A stretch of 42,752 nucleotides of DNA from an uncultured Psychrosphaera sp. (GTDB lineage Bacteria > Pseudomonadota > Gammaproteobacteria > Enterobacterales > Alteromonadaceae), in contig NZ_CANMSK010000025.1 in assembly GCF_947500655.1 (NCBI RefSeq), forward strand, positions 1 to 42,752. The letters run 5' to 3'. Under the pieces are notes generated by a model. It made no database searches. It was not told the DNA's origin and saw nothing but the letters and a program-made list of their open reading frames with translations. Numbering within the stretch: position 1 is the first letter of the stretch; each line of letters begins with the position of its first letter. A program made the translations under genes and the position numbers. This document shows, piece by piece, positions 16,485 through 26,273 of this stretch.

Positions 16485-18599
16485 TTACTTAAGCCTTAAG
16501 TTAGAACGACTAGCGTAATGATTGAGTAAGTTTGGAACATCAAAAATCAACGCAATTCCACCATCAGATGTAATTGTTGCACCGGCCATACCTGGAGTAC
16601 CCTGTAGCATGGCATCTAATGGTTTAATAACGACTTCTTCTTGTCCAATTAATGAATCAACGACAAAACCAACTTGTTGCGCACCGACTTGGATAACAAC
16701 AACATGTCCTTCTGTACGATTTGACTCTGCTTTTGGATTTTTGATTAACCAATCCTCTAAGTAAAATAGAGGAATTGCTTTCTCTCTTACGGTGACAGTT
16801 TGTTGACCATCAATAATATTAGTTTTTGTTAAGTCTAAATGAATAATTTCATTAACCGTTGATAATGGTAAAGCAAAAACAAGCTCACCAACAACAACCA
16901 TCAAGGTAGGTAAAATAGCTAACGTCAATGGCACTTTAATTTGTAATGTTGTACCTTTACCTAATTCAGACTGGATCTCGACAGAACCATTTAATTGAAT
17001 AATTTTGGTTTTAACAACATCCATTCCCACACCTCGGCCAGATATTTCTGAAATCTCAGCCTTAGTCGAAAATCCTGGAGCAAAAATTAAGTTAAAGGCT
17101 TCTGAATCCGACAGTCTTGCCGCTGAATCAACGTCTAACACACCTTTATCAATTGCTATTTGTTTTAATTTTTCAGGGTCCATTCCTTTACCATCATCTT
17201 CAATGGTTAAAAGTATATGATCACCTTGTTGCGAAGCTGAAAGACGAACCATCCCCATTCTTGGCTTGCCAGCACTTTCACGTTCATCTGGCATTTCAAT
17301 ACCATGATCAACTGAGTTCCTAACTAAATGCACTAATGGATCAGCTAACGCTTCTACTAAATTTTTATCTAAGTCAGTTTCTTCACCAACTAACTCTAAT
17401 GTTATTTCTTTATTTAGCGTTCGAGACAAGTCGCGCACAACTCGAGGAAAACGACCAAACACTTTTTTGATTGGTTGCATGCGGGTTTTCATTACCGCAC
17501 CTTGTAAATCACCAGTAACAACATCTAAATTAGAAATTGCTTTGGTCATTTCTTCATCCGAACCTAAATTAACACCCAAACTTACTAAACGGTTACGAAC
17601 AAGTACTAACTCGCCCACCATATTCATGATTTCATCTAAACGTTTAGTATCAACACGAACTGTAGTCTCAGCTTGAGGCACCGCCTTTTCTTTTGGTGGA
17701 GCCTTAGCTGGTGTTGGAGCCACAGGCTCCGCCTTTTTAGCTACAGGTGTAGCAACAGGAGCTGGTGTTTCAGGCTCTTTTTTAGCTGGTGTAGATTTTG
17801 GTTTTTCTGCTTTAGTAGGTGAAGAACCTTTGCCATGAAGCTCGTCTAATAAAGACTCAAATTCATCATCGCTAATTTCATCACCACCGAAATTTGGAGG
17901 TGGTCGTGAGGCAGGTTCCGATGGCTTATCTTCATCATCTCCTTTCCCTTCAACCTTAAAGGAGCCTTTACCATGAAGTTCATCTAATAATGCTTCAAAA
18001 TCATCATCTGAAATATCATCACCTGAACCAAAGTCAGGTGTACCTGATGGTTTGGCTGGTGCCGCGCTTTCAGTTTTAGTTGGAGAGCCACCATGAAGTT
18101 CATCTAATAAAGCTTCAAATTCATCTTCTGAGATACCATCGATATCACCAGATGTTGGTACTGGAGTCGTTGCTGCGTCAGCTGTAGGAGCTGAAGCTTC
18201 ATCTTCAGACTCTGGAGAACAATAACGATGAAGAGCATGGAGTAATTCAGGGTCGGCTGGGTCAGGATCTTCGCCAGCTTGAACTTGAGCAAACATCTCA
18301 TTAACAGTATCGAGAGATTGTAAAATAACATCCATTAATTCAGCTGTTACTTTACGTTTACCAGTCCTTAAAATATCAAAGACGTTCTCGGCACCATGAC
18401 AGGCATCGACCAAATTTGTTAACGCAAGAAATCCCGCTCCACCTTTTACGGTGTGGAAACCACGGAAAATTGAATTTAATAAATCAGCATTTTCTGGATC
18501 ATTCTCCAGTTCAACTAACTCTTCAGATAATAATTCTAATATTTCTGCTGCTTCAATTAAGAAATCTTGTAATATCTCTTGATCAACATCCAAAGCCAT
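16485..18599 (-). CDS. cheA: Chemotaxis histidine kinase CheA
   Basis: CheA autophosphorylates in response to receptors and passes phosphate to CheY and CheB. The P1 (Hpt) domain (1 to about 125) has H49 in FRGFHTVKGGAGF. Residues about 130-312 form a Pro/Ala/Glu/Lys-rich linker with no recognisable globular P2 domain. The linker contains three copies of a peptide like ISDDEFEALLDELHG (156-170, 196-210, 242-256). P3 dimerisation (about 313-385, DEIMNMVGELVLVRNRL), P4 kinase (about 390-558; N428, DDGKGMDP, GRGVGMDVV) and P5 CheW-like (about 560-695) domains follow. GGGAG precedes the ATG. It lies 17 bases after cheZ. Confidence 0.98.
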   Translation of the reverse strand: MALDVDQEILQDFLIEAAEILELLSEELVELENDPENADLLNSIFRGFHTVKGGAGFLALTNLVDACHGAENVFDILRTGKRKVTAELMDVILQSLDTVNEMFAQVQAGEDPDPADPELLHALHRYCSPESEDEASAPTADAATTPVPTSGDIDGISEDEFEALLDELHGGSPTKTESAAPAKPSGTPDFGSGDDISDDDFEALLDELHGKGSFKVEGKGDDEDKPSEPASRPPPNFGGDEISDDEFESLLDELHGKGSSPTKAEKPKSTPAKKEPETPAPVATPVAKKAEPVAPTPAKAPPKEKAVPQAETTVRVDTKRLDEIMNMVGELVLVRNRLVSLGVNLGSDEEMTKAISNLDVVTGDLQGAVMKTRMQPIKKVFGRFPRVVRDLSRTLNKEITLELVGEETDLDKNLVEALADPLVHLVRNSVDHGIEMPDERESAGKPRMGMVRLSASQQGDHILLTIEDDGKGMDPEKLKQIAIDKGVLDVDSAARLSDSEAFNLIFAPGFSTKAEISEISGRGVGMDVVKTKIIQLNGSVEIQSELGKGTTLQIKVPLTLAILPTLMVVVGELVFALPLSTVNEIIHLDLTKTNIIDGQQTVTVREKAIPLFYLEDWLIKNPKAESNRTEGHVVVIQVGAQQVGFVVDSLIGQEEVVIKPLDAMLQGTPGMAGATITSDGGIALIFDVPNLLNHYASRSNLRLK
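17832..18134 (-). repeat. Three-copy CheY-docking-like peptide repeat in the CheA linker
   Basis: The copies encode ISEDEFEALLDELHG (18134-18090), ISDDDFEALLDELHG (18014-17970) and ISDDEFESLLDELHG (17876-17832), spaced 40 and 46 codons apart. They resemble the FliM N-terminus (LSQDEIDALLHG) and the CheZ C-terminus (QDEVDDLLSSLGF), both of which bind CheY in other bacteria. Confidence 0.85.
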
Positions 18600-18616
18600 G
18601 CGGCCGCTCCCTTAAT

Positions 18617-19378
18617 CTAAAAGCCTAAACTTGACAACAAGTCGTCCACTTCATCTTGATTTGAAACCGCATCTTCACGATTCTCTGCATCTATGATTGG
18701 ACCCTCAACACCATTGTTATCGACCGATTGGTCTTTCTCATGAGTATTATTTACATCATTCGAAACATTGGCATTAGGCTCACCAAAGACAGTAAGTAAA
18801 TGTATTAAACTATCTTCTACATCTTTAACTAATTCTATAACTCTTTTTATAACTTGCCCGGTTAAATCTTGGAAATCTTGGGCCATCATTATTTCTGTCA
18901 TATGAGTATGAATTTGTGCAGCGTCTTTACCAGCAACTTCCATAAAATCATTTATGCTATAACAAAGTGATTTAAACTCACCTAACTGAATTTCACGCTG
19001 CATGAGTTTATCCCACTCAGGTTTTAATTCGGCTAAGTTAGTATTAATTTTATCGGCTAAAGGTAAACTTGAATCCACAGCATCCATTGTTTTATTAGCT
19101 GCTTTTTCCGTCAAATCCATGACATAACTCAACCTTTCTTTTGCATCTGGTATATCATCAGTTGCAAGATTGGCTATTTTAGGATCTAGTTGAAAATTAG
19201 ATAATGAATCATGTAATTGACGCGTTAACTTTCCGACTTCAGCAAATAATTCTTTCTTCTCAGGACTTGCTGCAGACATAAGAATTTCATTGGCAGATTG
19301 GTCATCACCAGATTCAAGCGCAATAACAAGCGCTTTAGCCTCTTCTAGACTGATCTGCGGAGTTGTCTCTTTCGACAT
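18617..19378 (-). CDS. cheZ: CheY-P phosphatase CheZ
   Basis: CheZ speeds dephosphorylation of CheY-P. The 253-residue, mostly helical protein contains the catalytic segment MAQDFQDLTGQVIKRV (about residues 167-182), with the DxxxQ acid/glutamine pair in DLTGQ. It ends with the CheY-binding tail NQDEVDDLLSSLGF. A flexible acidic linker (about 205-240) connects the two. It is longer than the 214 residues of E. coli, as in other polar flagellates. AGGAG precedes the ATG. It lies 19 bases after cheY. Confidence 0.97.
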   Translation of the reverse strand: MSKETTPQISLEEAKALVIALESGDDQSANEILMSAASPEKKELFAEVGKLTRQLHDSLSNFQLDPKIANLATDDIPDAKERLSYVMDLTEKAANKTMDAVDSSLPLADKINTNLAELKPEWDKLMQREIQLGEFKSLCYSINDFMEVAGKDAAQIHTHMTEIMMAQDFQDLTGQVIKRVIELVKDVEDSLIHLLTVFGEPNANVSNDVNNTHEKDQSVDNNGVEGPIIDAENREDAVSNQDEVDDLLSSLGF

Positions 19379-19397
19379 ATTTAACTCCTAAATAAGA

Positions 19398-19781
19398 TTA
19401 CTCTAGACGTTCGAAGATTTTTTCTAACTTGCCCTTAAGGGTAGCAGCTGTAAAAGGTTTTACAATGTAGCCATTAACACCAGCTTGAGCGGCCGCGACT
19501 ATTTGTTCCTTTTTAGCTTCTGCAGTTACCATCATAACTGGCATATGCTTTAAGTTATCGTCTTTTCGAATTTCACGAAGTAGATCAATTCCCTGCATAC
19601 CTGGCATATTCCAGTCAGTTACTACAAAATCAAAATGTCCATTTTGTAACATCGGCAATGCGGTACTGCCGTCGTCAGCTTCCTGTACATTGGTAAAACC
19701 AAGGTCACGAAGTAAGTTCTTAATGATTCTTCTCATTGTAGAAAAGTCATCAACAACTAGAATTTTCATGTTCTTATCCAA
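19398..19781 (-). CDS. cheY: Chemotaxis response regulator CheY
   Basis: CheY-P binds FliM to change motor rotation. The single receiver domain has D11 and D12 ([10 protein letters not shown]), phospho-acceptor D56 ([10 protein letters not shown]), T86 ([10 protein letters not shown]), Y105 and K108 (GYIVKPFT). The best start is a TTG at 19781, placed 5 bases after a strong GGAGG. An ATG four codons later (giving MKILVVDD) is 17 bases from the same site and is the alternative. It is the first che gene, 64 bases after fliA. Confidence 0.98.
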   Translation of the reverse strand: MDKNMKILVVDDFSTMRRIIKNLLRDLGFTNVQEADDGSTALPMLQNGHFDFVVTDWNMPGMQGIDLLREIRKDDNLKHMPVMMVTAEAKKEQIVAAAQAGVNGYIVKPFTAATLKGKLEKIFERLE

Positions 19782-19845
19782 AGCATCCTCCAGTGAGGTA
19801 AATTAGTTATCTTAATTATTAATTAAAATTAGGAAGTTACAAGTT

Positions 19846-20571
19846 TTATAACCATTCTTTTAATCTTGAGCGTAACCTTACCATTGCTTGGCTGTGAATT
19901 TGACTAACTCTAGATTCACTTACACTCAAAACATTCCCAATTTCGCGTAAATTTAATTCATCATCATAGTACAATGATAGTATCAATGCTTCTCTTTCTG
20001 GCAAATTTTTAATTGCCGCTGAGATTGATTGTTTAAAAGAACTACTTTCAACACCTACATATGTATCGTCGGCTTCATAGTCTTCTTTAATTGAAATCAC
20101 ATCTTCGCTCACGCCCATATCATCTATACCGATAATTTTACCAGCGTTAGCTTCTTTTAACATTACATGATATTGAGCGAGAGAGATATCCAAAGATTCT
20201 GCAACTTCGGTATCTTTTACATCACGGCCTAAGTCAGCTTCCAATGTAGATATGCGATCTGCAATCATACGAGCATTACGATGAACTGAACGTGGAGTCC
20301 AGTCACCTTTACGTATATCGTCTAGCATTGATCCACGAATACGAATACCAGCATAAGTTTCAAAACTTGCACCTTTTGAACCATCAAAGTTTTTAGCGGC
20401 TTCTAATAAACCTATCATTCCGGCCTGAATTAGGTCATCGACCAATACACTATCAGGTAAACGTGCCGCCAAATGGTGAGCTATTCGCTTAACCAGTACG
20501 GAATGCTTTCCTAATAAATCAGAAATGTCGGTTTCTTTGGCCTCGTAGGCAGCTGCAACTTTACTGTTCAA
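19846..20571 (-). CDS. fliA: Flagellar sigma factor FliA (sigma-28)
   Basis: FliA directs transcription of late flagellar and chemotaxis genes and is held by FlgM until the hook is complete. The 241-residue product has region 2 (VLVDDLIQAGMIGLLEAAKN, FETYAGIRIRGSMLDDIRKG), region 3, and a region 4 helix-turn-helix (LREIGNVLSVSESRVSQIHS). The start codon is TTG, 5 bases after AGAGGT. flgM is not in the window. It lies 10 bases after flhG in the flhA-led operon. Confidence 0.98.
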   Translation of the reverse strand: MNSKVAAAYEAKETDISDLLGKHSVLVKRIAHHLAARLPDSVLVDDLIQAGMIGLLEAAKNFDGSKGASFETYAGIRIRGSMLDDIRKGDWTPRSVHRNARMIADRISTLEADLGRDVKDTEVAESLDISLAQYHVMLKEANAGKIIGIDDMGVSEDVISIKEDYEADDTYVGVESSSFKQSISAAIKNLPEREALILSLYYDDELNLREIGNVLSVSESRVSQIHSQAMVRLRSRLKEWL

Positions 20572-20581
20572 ATTGTACCTC

Positions 20582-21436
20582 TTAATTGACCAATTGCTCT
20601 AAAAAGAACTCTAAATTTCCCGATGCATGTGTAGGTACGGGCCAATGATCTATTTTAGTTGCTAACGTTTTAAATGCTATTGCTGACGGTGAACGAGGAA
20701 AAGCATCTACAATCGCTTTTTGGCGTCGTACAGCTTTTCGTAAGTTTTCATCAAATGGAATAATAGCAGTTAATTCTAAGTTCACATCTAAAAATCGATC
20801 TGTTACTAAAGTTAACTTTTTAAATAAATTCTGACCTTCTTTTAAAGTTCGTACCATATTGGCCACAACCTTAAATTTTGCAACCCCATGGTCACGATTC
20901 AGAATTTTAATAAGTGCATAAGCATCTGTAATAGATGTAGGTTCATCAGTCACTACGACTAATATTTCTTGTGAAGCGCGGGAAAAGGAAAGTACCATGT
21001 CAGAAATACCAGCTGCAGTATCCACTATGAATACATCAACAGGTGTTTTCATTTCACTAAATGCGCGTATTAAACCGGCATGCTGAGCTGGTGATAATTC
21101 CACCATATCAATAGAACCTGACGTAGCAGGTACTATTTTAACGCCTCCTGGTCCTTCAACCAAAATATCATCAAGTTCAGCTTCGCCTGAAAGGACATGA
21201 GACAAATTTTTGTCAACTCGTAATCCCAACATAACATCACAATTAGCTAAACCTAAGTCGGCATCTAATACTAATACACTTTTTCCAGTCTGAGCGATGG
21301 CAATGGCTGTATTAAGTGAAACACTTGTTTTACCAACACCACCTTTACCGCCGGTTACTGCTATTACTTTTGTTTTTTTCATTGAAGACATATATCTCAA
21401 GCCACTAGCCTGATCGGAACAGGTTTTATCAATCAT
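20582..21436 (-). CDS. flhG: Flagellar number regulator FlhG (FleN)
   Basis: This MinD-like ATPase limits flagella to one or few. In known systems it inhibits FlrA/FleQ and stimulates FlhF GTPase. I start it at the ATG at 21436, which overlaps the flhF stop by 8 bases (ATGATTGA). A TTG three codons earlier is less likely. The N-terminal activation motif DQASGLR is at residues 8-14. Walker A GGKGGVGKT is at 29-37, with DADLGLANCDVMLGL and IVDTAAGISDMVL further on. A C-terminal amphipathic helix closes the 284-residue protein. Confidence 0.97.
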   Translation of the reverse strand: MIDKTCSDQASGLRYMSSMKKTKVIAVTGGKGGVGKTSVSLNTAIAIAQTGKSVLVLDADLGLANCDVMLGLRVDKNLSHVLSGEAELDDILVEGPGGVKIVPATSGSIDMVELSPAQHAGLIRAFSEMKTPVDVFIVDTAAGISDMVLSFSRASQEILVVVTDEPTSITDAYALIKILNRDHGVAKFKVVANMVRTLKEGQNLFKKLTLVTDRFLDVNLELTAIIPFDENLRKAVRRQKAIVDAFPRSPSAIAFKTLATKIDHWPVPTHASGNLEFFLEQLVN

Positions 21437-22919
21437 ACATGCCAACAGCTCTTGGCACTACCTTATTATGTTTCTTTCTAACTTTTTGTTTTAATTCAAA
21501 GAGTTGATTAGCTTTTTGCACGATTTTTTCACTATTTGCAACTCTTATATCTTCAGGAACACGCTGACCGTTTGTTAAATAACCGATTGGTAATCGGTTA
21601 TGAATCGCAACACTCATCAACTCACCTAAGCTAAGAGACTCATCAATTTTAGTAAAAATACAACCTGACAAAGGGATCGTTTTAAAGTGCTGAACACTCT
21701 CTTGTAAAACACTCATTTGAGAAGTTGCTGAAAGTACTAAGTAATTTTTAATATTAACTCGCGACTTAGTCAACAAATGATTTAACTTTTCTGTTAATTT
21801 TAAATCACGTTGGCTCATGCCTGCGGTATCAATTAAGATCAATTTCTTGTTACGTAATTGATAAATAGCATCTGATAATTCGTCTGTATTCTTAGCTTGT
21901 TTTAAAGGACAACCTAAGATTTTCGCATAGGTAGCCAATTGCTCCAAAGCACCGATTCTAAAGCTATCCGTCGAAATAAGACCCACTTTATCAGCACCAT
22001 GAATTTGTGCATATCGTGCAGCTAACTTTGCAATCGTTGTGGTTTTACCAACACCTGTAGGTCCTACAAGTGAATAAACGCCACCGCGGGTAATTATTTC
22101 ATTTGTCGTTGTATCTAACTGCTCAGTTAATAAGCTCAACATATGTTGCCAAGCATCACGTTGTACTAAATCATCAGATAAAAAGTGTGTTAAATGCTCT
22201 GACACCTTTTTTGATAAACCCATATCTTTTAATTTAGAGATCAACATCGCTTTTAATGGTGACTTTCTTTCAACATCTTGCCACATTAACTCTGAAACTT
22301 GATGTTCTAATAACTCTTTAATTGAGTTCATTTCAGACTTAAGTGAGGTTAATTCGGTGTTAAAATCTGCTTTTACTACGTTAGTACGTAAGTCTTGATG
22401 TAATCCACTAGCTTGATGTTCATCACTTAAGTCGGACTCATCTAATGGCGCGCTCAATGACGGTTGTTGATGCGGCTCATTTGTTTCTTCTACTGTCGTT
22501 CTTGCTTTTGATAACCATTGTTCAAATTCTGATTCAGCCTGTTGAGATAACACTTGTGTTGCTCGTTCAGATTTTTGACGATTACTTAGATCTAACTTAG
22601 TTGACGGTACAGTTTTTGTCTCAGTCGGTGACGCTTGTCTATTTAACAATTCAGAAAGTGACGACGCAATTCGTTTTTCGCCATCAGTCTCGTCAATTAC
22701 TCCACTATATGCAGAGATAGCTTGAGTTGGTTGATGAGCTATTTTTTTTGCGGTTTGTTTTGCTGAATCATTAATTGAATCATTATCAACAGCAGCCACA
22801 ATCTCAATACCTGAAGCCGTTTTTTTGTTAGACATGATCACAGCATCGGGCCCTAACTCTTCTTTAACTTGGTTAAGAGCGGTTCTCATATCTTTTGCAT
22901 AATAACGTTTAATTTTCAC
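21429..22919 (-). CDS. flhF: Polar flagellar placement GTPase FlhF
   Basis: This SRP-family GTPase marks the pole where the flagellum is built. The 496-residue protein has a conserved N-terminal start (KIKRYYAKDMRTALNQVKEE). A long variable B region follows (about 50-210). The N and G domains carry Walker A GPTGVGKTTTIAKL (G286-L299), STDSFRIGALEQLATYA, LIDTAGMSQRD and FTKIDESLSLGELMSV. The GTG start follows GGAGA. It lies 26 bases after flhA and overlaps flhG. Confidence 0.97.
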   Translation of the reverse strand: MKIKRYYAKDMRTALNQVKEELGPDAVIMSNKKTASGIEIVAAVDNDSINDSAKQTAKKIAHQPTQAISAYSGVIDETDGEKRIASSLSELLNRQASPTETKTVPSTKLDLSNRQKSERATQVLSQQAESEFEQWLSKARTTVEETNEPHQQPSLSAPLDESDLSDEHQASGLHQDLRTNVVKADFNTELTSLKSEMNSIKELLEHQVSELMWQDVERKSPLKAMLISKLKDMGLSKKVSEHLTHFLSDDLVQRDAWQHMLSLLTEQLDTTTNEIITRGGVYSLVGPTGVGKTTTIAKLAARYAQIHGADKVGLISTDSFRIGALEQLATYAKILGCPLKQAKNTDELSDAIYQLRNKKLILIDTAGMSQRDLKLTEKLNHLLTKSRVNIKNYLVLSATSQMSVLQESVQHFKTIPLSGCIFTKIDESLSLGELMSVAIHNRLPIGYLTNGQRVPEDIRVANSEKIVQKANQLFELKQKVRKKHNKVVPRAVGMYD

Positions 22920-22945
22920 TTTCTATCTCCGTCAAGAATCTGGCA

Positions 22946-25060
22946 TTAGCCAACTGAACTGACTATTTTAATTTGTTTCTCTTCTGGTATTTCTTGATAA
23001 GACAAGATAACCATGCCTGGAATGCTGTGTTTAATGAATCGAGATAACACGCTTCTTAGCATTCCGGACGTAAGTAAAATTGATGGTTCACCCGATAACT
23101 CTTGTGTTTTGTGAGCATCAGTTAAAGATTTCTGTAAGCGTTCTGCTAAACCAGGTTCGATACCAGCACCATCATTTCCCGCTGACTGCATTGACTGTTG
23201 CAACATCTGTTCCAATTCAGGAACCAAAGTAATGACGGGTATTTCAGTCGAAGACCCCGTAGCATCTTGTACAATAAAACGACGAAGAGCTATTCGGCAA
23301 GCAGCGGTTAATACATCGGAATCTTGGCTCTTAGGTGCATATTCAACTAATGTTTGTAAGATTGAACGCATGTCTCTAACTGGCACACCTTCGTTTAATA
23401 AATTTTGTAATACTTTGGTCACTACAGAGAGTGACAACATCTCAGGAACTAGGCCATCAACCAATTTAGGGTAATTTTTACCTATCATATCTAATAGATT
23501 TTGAGTTTCTTCATGCCCCATTAATTGCGCAGCATTGTTAGTTAATAGCTGGCTAATATGTGTCGCTACAACAGTCGCAGCATCTACAACGGTATAGCCT
23601 AATGATTGTGCTTTATCTCTGGCAGTTGACTCAATCCATACAGATTCTAAACCGAATGCAGGGTCAATTGTTTCAACGCCATCAACTTTACCGAACACTT
23701 GGCCTGGGTTAATCGCTAAGTCGCGGTCATGTCTAATTTCAGCTTCACCTATGGTGACGCCCATTAACGTTATGCGGTAGTAGTTTGGATCTAAATCTAA
23801 ATTATCGCGTATATGTACCGCAGGTATTAAGAAGCCAAACTCTTGACTGAGCTTACGTCTAACCCCCTTCACACGAGAAAGTAATTCGCCACCTTGGCTT
23901 TTATCAACCAGAGGAATTAAACGATAACCAACTTCTAAGCCTATAGTGTCTACATGAGAAACATCATCCCAACTCACATCTTTATTTTCTGATGCGTCAC
24001 TTGGATCAACCTCAGCTTCTTCTTTAGCGTCTTTTTCTTTTTTAATGGCCAGATCTTTTGTTGCCTTAGCCGTTAAGTAACCACCGCCTAGTAATAAACA
24101 TGCAAATATTAAGAAGGTTAAATGTGGCATACCAGGTACAATGCCCATGGTGAATAACACGCCACCTGCAACGTATAACACTTTTTCAACACCAAGTTGC
24201 GTATGAAACTGCGTGCCCATCTCTTCATCAGTATTTTGTCGTGTAACAACAATCGCAGTACCGATTGAAAGCAATAAGCCTGGTATTTGAGCAACAAGGC
24301 CGTCACCAATTGTTAATATAGTGTAAATCTCAACGGCTTCGCCAAATTGCAAATCATGTTGGATCATACCGATGAATAAGCCACCGATAATATTAATAAA
24401 TAGAATGATAATACCGGCAACGGCATCACCTTTTACAAATTTGGAAGCACCATCCATTGAGCCATAAAAGTCAGCTTCTTTACCTATCTCTTCACGACGA
24501 GCTTTAGCTTGCTCTGGAGTTAAGAAACCTGCATTCAAATCCGCATCAATCGCCATTTGTTTACCCGGCATAGCGTCCAAGGTAAAACGCGCGGTTACTT
24601 CTGATATACGACCTGCACCTTTGGTAACAACCATAAAGTTAATAATAACTAGAATTGCAAATACCACTAAACCAACCGCGTAGTTACCACCGATAACAAC
24701 AGAGCCAAAGGCTTCAATTACTTGACCGGCTGCAGCACCACCATTATGACCTTCTAATAACACAACACGAGTACTGGCAACGTTAAGCGCAAGTCTTAAA
24801 ACTGTGGCTATTAATAGAACGGATGGAAAAGCACCAAAATCGAGGGGTTTTAAGGTGTATACAGTTACTAAAAGTATAACCAGAGCAAGTGCGATATTAA
24901 ATGAGAATAGTATGTCGAGCATTATCGCTGGCAAAGGTAAAATAACCATTGCCAAGGCTGCCAAAATAAACAAAGGCGCACCTAAACCATTGAGATGTCT
25001 AAGGTTATCTTTTTTAAATACTTGATTGAATTTTCCGGTTAATTCCATTCCAACTACCAT
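22946..25060 (-). CDS. flhA: Flagellar export gate protein FlhA
   Basis: FlhA forms the nonameric export ring that docks late substrates. The N-terminal half (to about residue 330) has eight predicted membrane helices and the cytoplasmic FHIPEP-family loop (TLDAMPGKQMAIDADLNAGF). The C-terminal half is the cytosolic docking domain. The length of 704 residues is normal. ATG codons at 25060 and 25048 (giving MELTGKFNQ) are both possible. Homologues tend to begin near the second. A sigma-54 promoter lies just upstream, so flhA heads the flhA-to-cheW transcript. Confidence 0.97.
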   Translation of the reverse strand: MVVGMELTGKFNQVFKKDNLRHLNGLGAPLFILAALAMVILPLPAIMLDILFSFNIALALVILLVTVYTLKPLDFGAFPSVLLIATVLRLALNVASTRVVLLEGHNGGAAAGQVIEAFGSVVIGGNYAVGLVVFAILVIINFMVVTKGAGRISEVTARFTLDAMPGKQMAIDADLNAGFLTPEQAKARREEIGKEADFYGSMDGASKFVKGDAVAGIIILFINIIGGLFIGMIQHDLQFGEAVEIYTILTIGDGLVAQIPGLLLSIGTAIVVTRQNTDEEMGTQFHTQLGVEKVLYVAGGVLFTMGIVPGMPHLTFLIFACLLLGGGYLTAKATKDLAIKKEKDAKEEAEVDPSDASENKDVSWDDVSHVDTIGLEVGYRLIPLVDKSQGGELLSRVKGVRRKLSQEFGFLIPAVHIRDNLDLDPNYYRITLMGVTIGEAEIRHDRDLAINPGQVFGKVDGVETIDPAFGLESVWIESTARDKAQSLGYTVVDAATVVATHISQLLTNNAAQLMGHEETQNLLDMIGKNYPKLVDGLVPEMLSLSVVTKVLQNLLNEGVPVRDMRSILQTLVEYAPKSQDSDVLTAACRIALRRFIVQDATGSSTEIPVITLVPELEQMLQQSMQSAGNDGAGIEPGLAERLQKSLTDAHKTQELSGEPSILLTSGMLRSVLSRFIKHSIPGMVILSYQEIPEEKQIKIVSSVG

Positions 25061-25086
25061 TTAACTTACTTATTAGTAGGTAGTTC

Positions 25087-25102
25087 AGCAAAGATCAGGC
25101 CA
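25087..25102 (-). promoter_or_regulatory. Sigma-54 promoter of the flhA-to-cheW unit
   Basis: The minus strand reads TGGCCTGATCTTTGCT. The -24 is TGGCCTG (one or two differences from TGGCACG) and the -12 is a perfect TTGC, with 10 bases between GG and GC. The predicted start near 25076 lies 16 bases before the first and 28 before the second candidate flhA start. It sits in the only sizeable gap (71 bases) between flhB and flhA. Confidence 0.78.
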
Positions 25103-25131
25103 AATTATTGGTCAAGGAATTGACTCGTTTT

Positions 25132-26262
25132 TTAATGTCTTAATTCAGGAGGAATTGGTAGGTTTCGTGATAAGTCTTTTGGTTTACTTCCTTTGCCTTT
25201 GTTATACAGGTCAAGCTGATAAACATAGGCTAAGACTTGTGCTACAGCGACAAATAACTGTTCAGGGATCTCTTGATTTAAATCAGTGGTGTAATAAATA
25301 GAGCGTGTTAATAGCGGGGTAATTATAATTGGGACATCTTTCTCTTTCGCTATTTTTCTAATTTGCATTGCCATTAAATCAGAGCCTTTAGCTACAACAT
25401 AAGGAGACATAGATTTAGTGACATCATATTTAATAGCAACCGAGTAATGAGTCGGATTGGTAACGACTACATCCGCATCAGGTACATTCTTCATCATTCG
25501 CCGTTGAGATATTTCGTGTTGAACTTGTCTAATTCGTCCTTTTATTTCTGGATTACCTTCCGTTGTTTTGTATTCATCTTTAACTTCTTGTTTACTCATC
25601 TTTAATTGTTTGCTGTGATTCCAGATTTGAAATGGCACATCAATTATCGCAATAACAATAGTAGAACAGCATAGTCCCATAAAAACCCAGGCGAGTAATA
25701 ATGTTGCTTCTTGAGTGTTACCTGGTAAATCTTGAACACTTAAATACAAAATATCTCTAATATAAATTTTAATCAGCATAATAGCGACAAACGCTACTAC
25801 AATTACTTTTAAAATAGATTTAACTAACTCGACTATTGCTTGGCTGCCAAACATCCTTTTAAAACCTTTCGCTGGCGACATTTTATTTAGCTTAGGCGCC
25901 ATAGCCTGCGCACTAAAATTAATACCGCCTAATAAACTATTTGCTACAAACGCAGCTAATAAAATAAATGCAAAAATTGCAAACATTGGCATTGAGACCG
26001 CAGATAAAGATTCCCCCATGGCTTTAAACATTTTAGTTGGGTCAAATATATCATCACGGTCCAGTGAAAATTTAGACCTCATTTCGTCCATCAAGGCGAC
26101 AGCAAGTCCACCTCCAAACATAAGTAATGAGGCAGCAGAAGCAACTAGAACACCAGTAGTGCCTAGTTCTTTAGAACGAGCTATTTGACCTTTTTTGCGG
26201 GCGTCTTCTTGACGCTTGGCCGTGGGGTCTTCTGTTTTTTCTGCGTCGCTACCTTCAGCCAT
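25132..26262 (-). CDS. flhB: Flagellar export switch protein FlhB
   Basis: FlhB switches export from rod/hook to filament substrates after self-cleavage. The charged N-terminus (DAEKTEDPTAKRQEDARKKG) precedes four membrane helices (about 34-58, 90-112, 145-165, 188-210). The cytoplasmic domain carries the autocleavage motif NPTH (269-272) in VVTNPTHYSVAIKYD. The 376-residue length is typical. GGAG precedes the ATG. It is the last gene of the fliE-led unit. Confidence 0.98.
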   Translation of the reverse strand: MAEGSDAEKTEDPTAKRQEDARKKGQIARSKELGTTGVLVASAASLLMFGGGLAVALMDEMRSKFSLDRDDIFDPTKMFKAMGESLSAVSMPMFAIFAFILLAAFVANSLLGGINFSAQAMAPKLNKMSPAKGFKRMFGSQAIVELVKSILKVIVVAFVAIMLIKIYIRDILYLSVQDLPGNTQEATLLLAWVFMGLCCSTIVIAIIDVPFQIWNHSKQLKMSKQEVKDEYKTTEGNPEIKGRIRQVQHEISQRRMMKNVPDADVVVTNPTHYSVAIKYDVTKSMSPYVVAKGSDLMAMQIRKIAKEKDVPIIITPLLTRSIYYTTDLNQEIPEQLFVAVAQVLAYVYQLDLYNKGKGSKPKDLSRNLPIPPELRH

Positions 26263-26273
26263 CTAATGCTCCG

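Noticed and set aside
19040..19062. Perfect GCCGATAA (sigma-28 -10) on the minus strand inside cheZ
   Set aside because: It encodes Leu-Ala-Asp-Lys within the conserved CheZ protein. The TCAAGTTT sequence upstream is about four bases too close to act as the -35.
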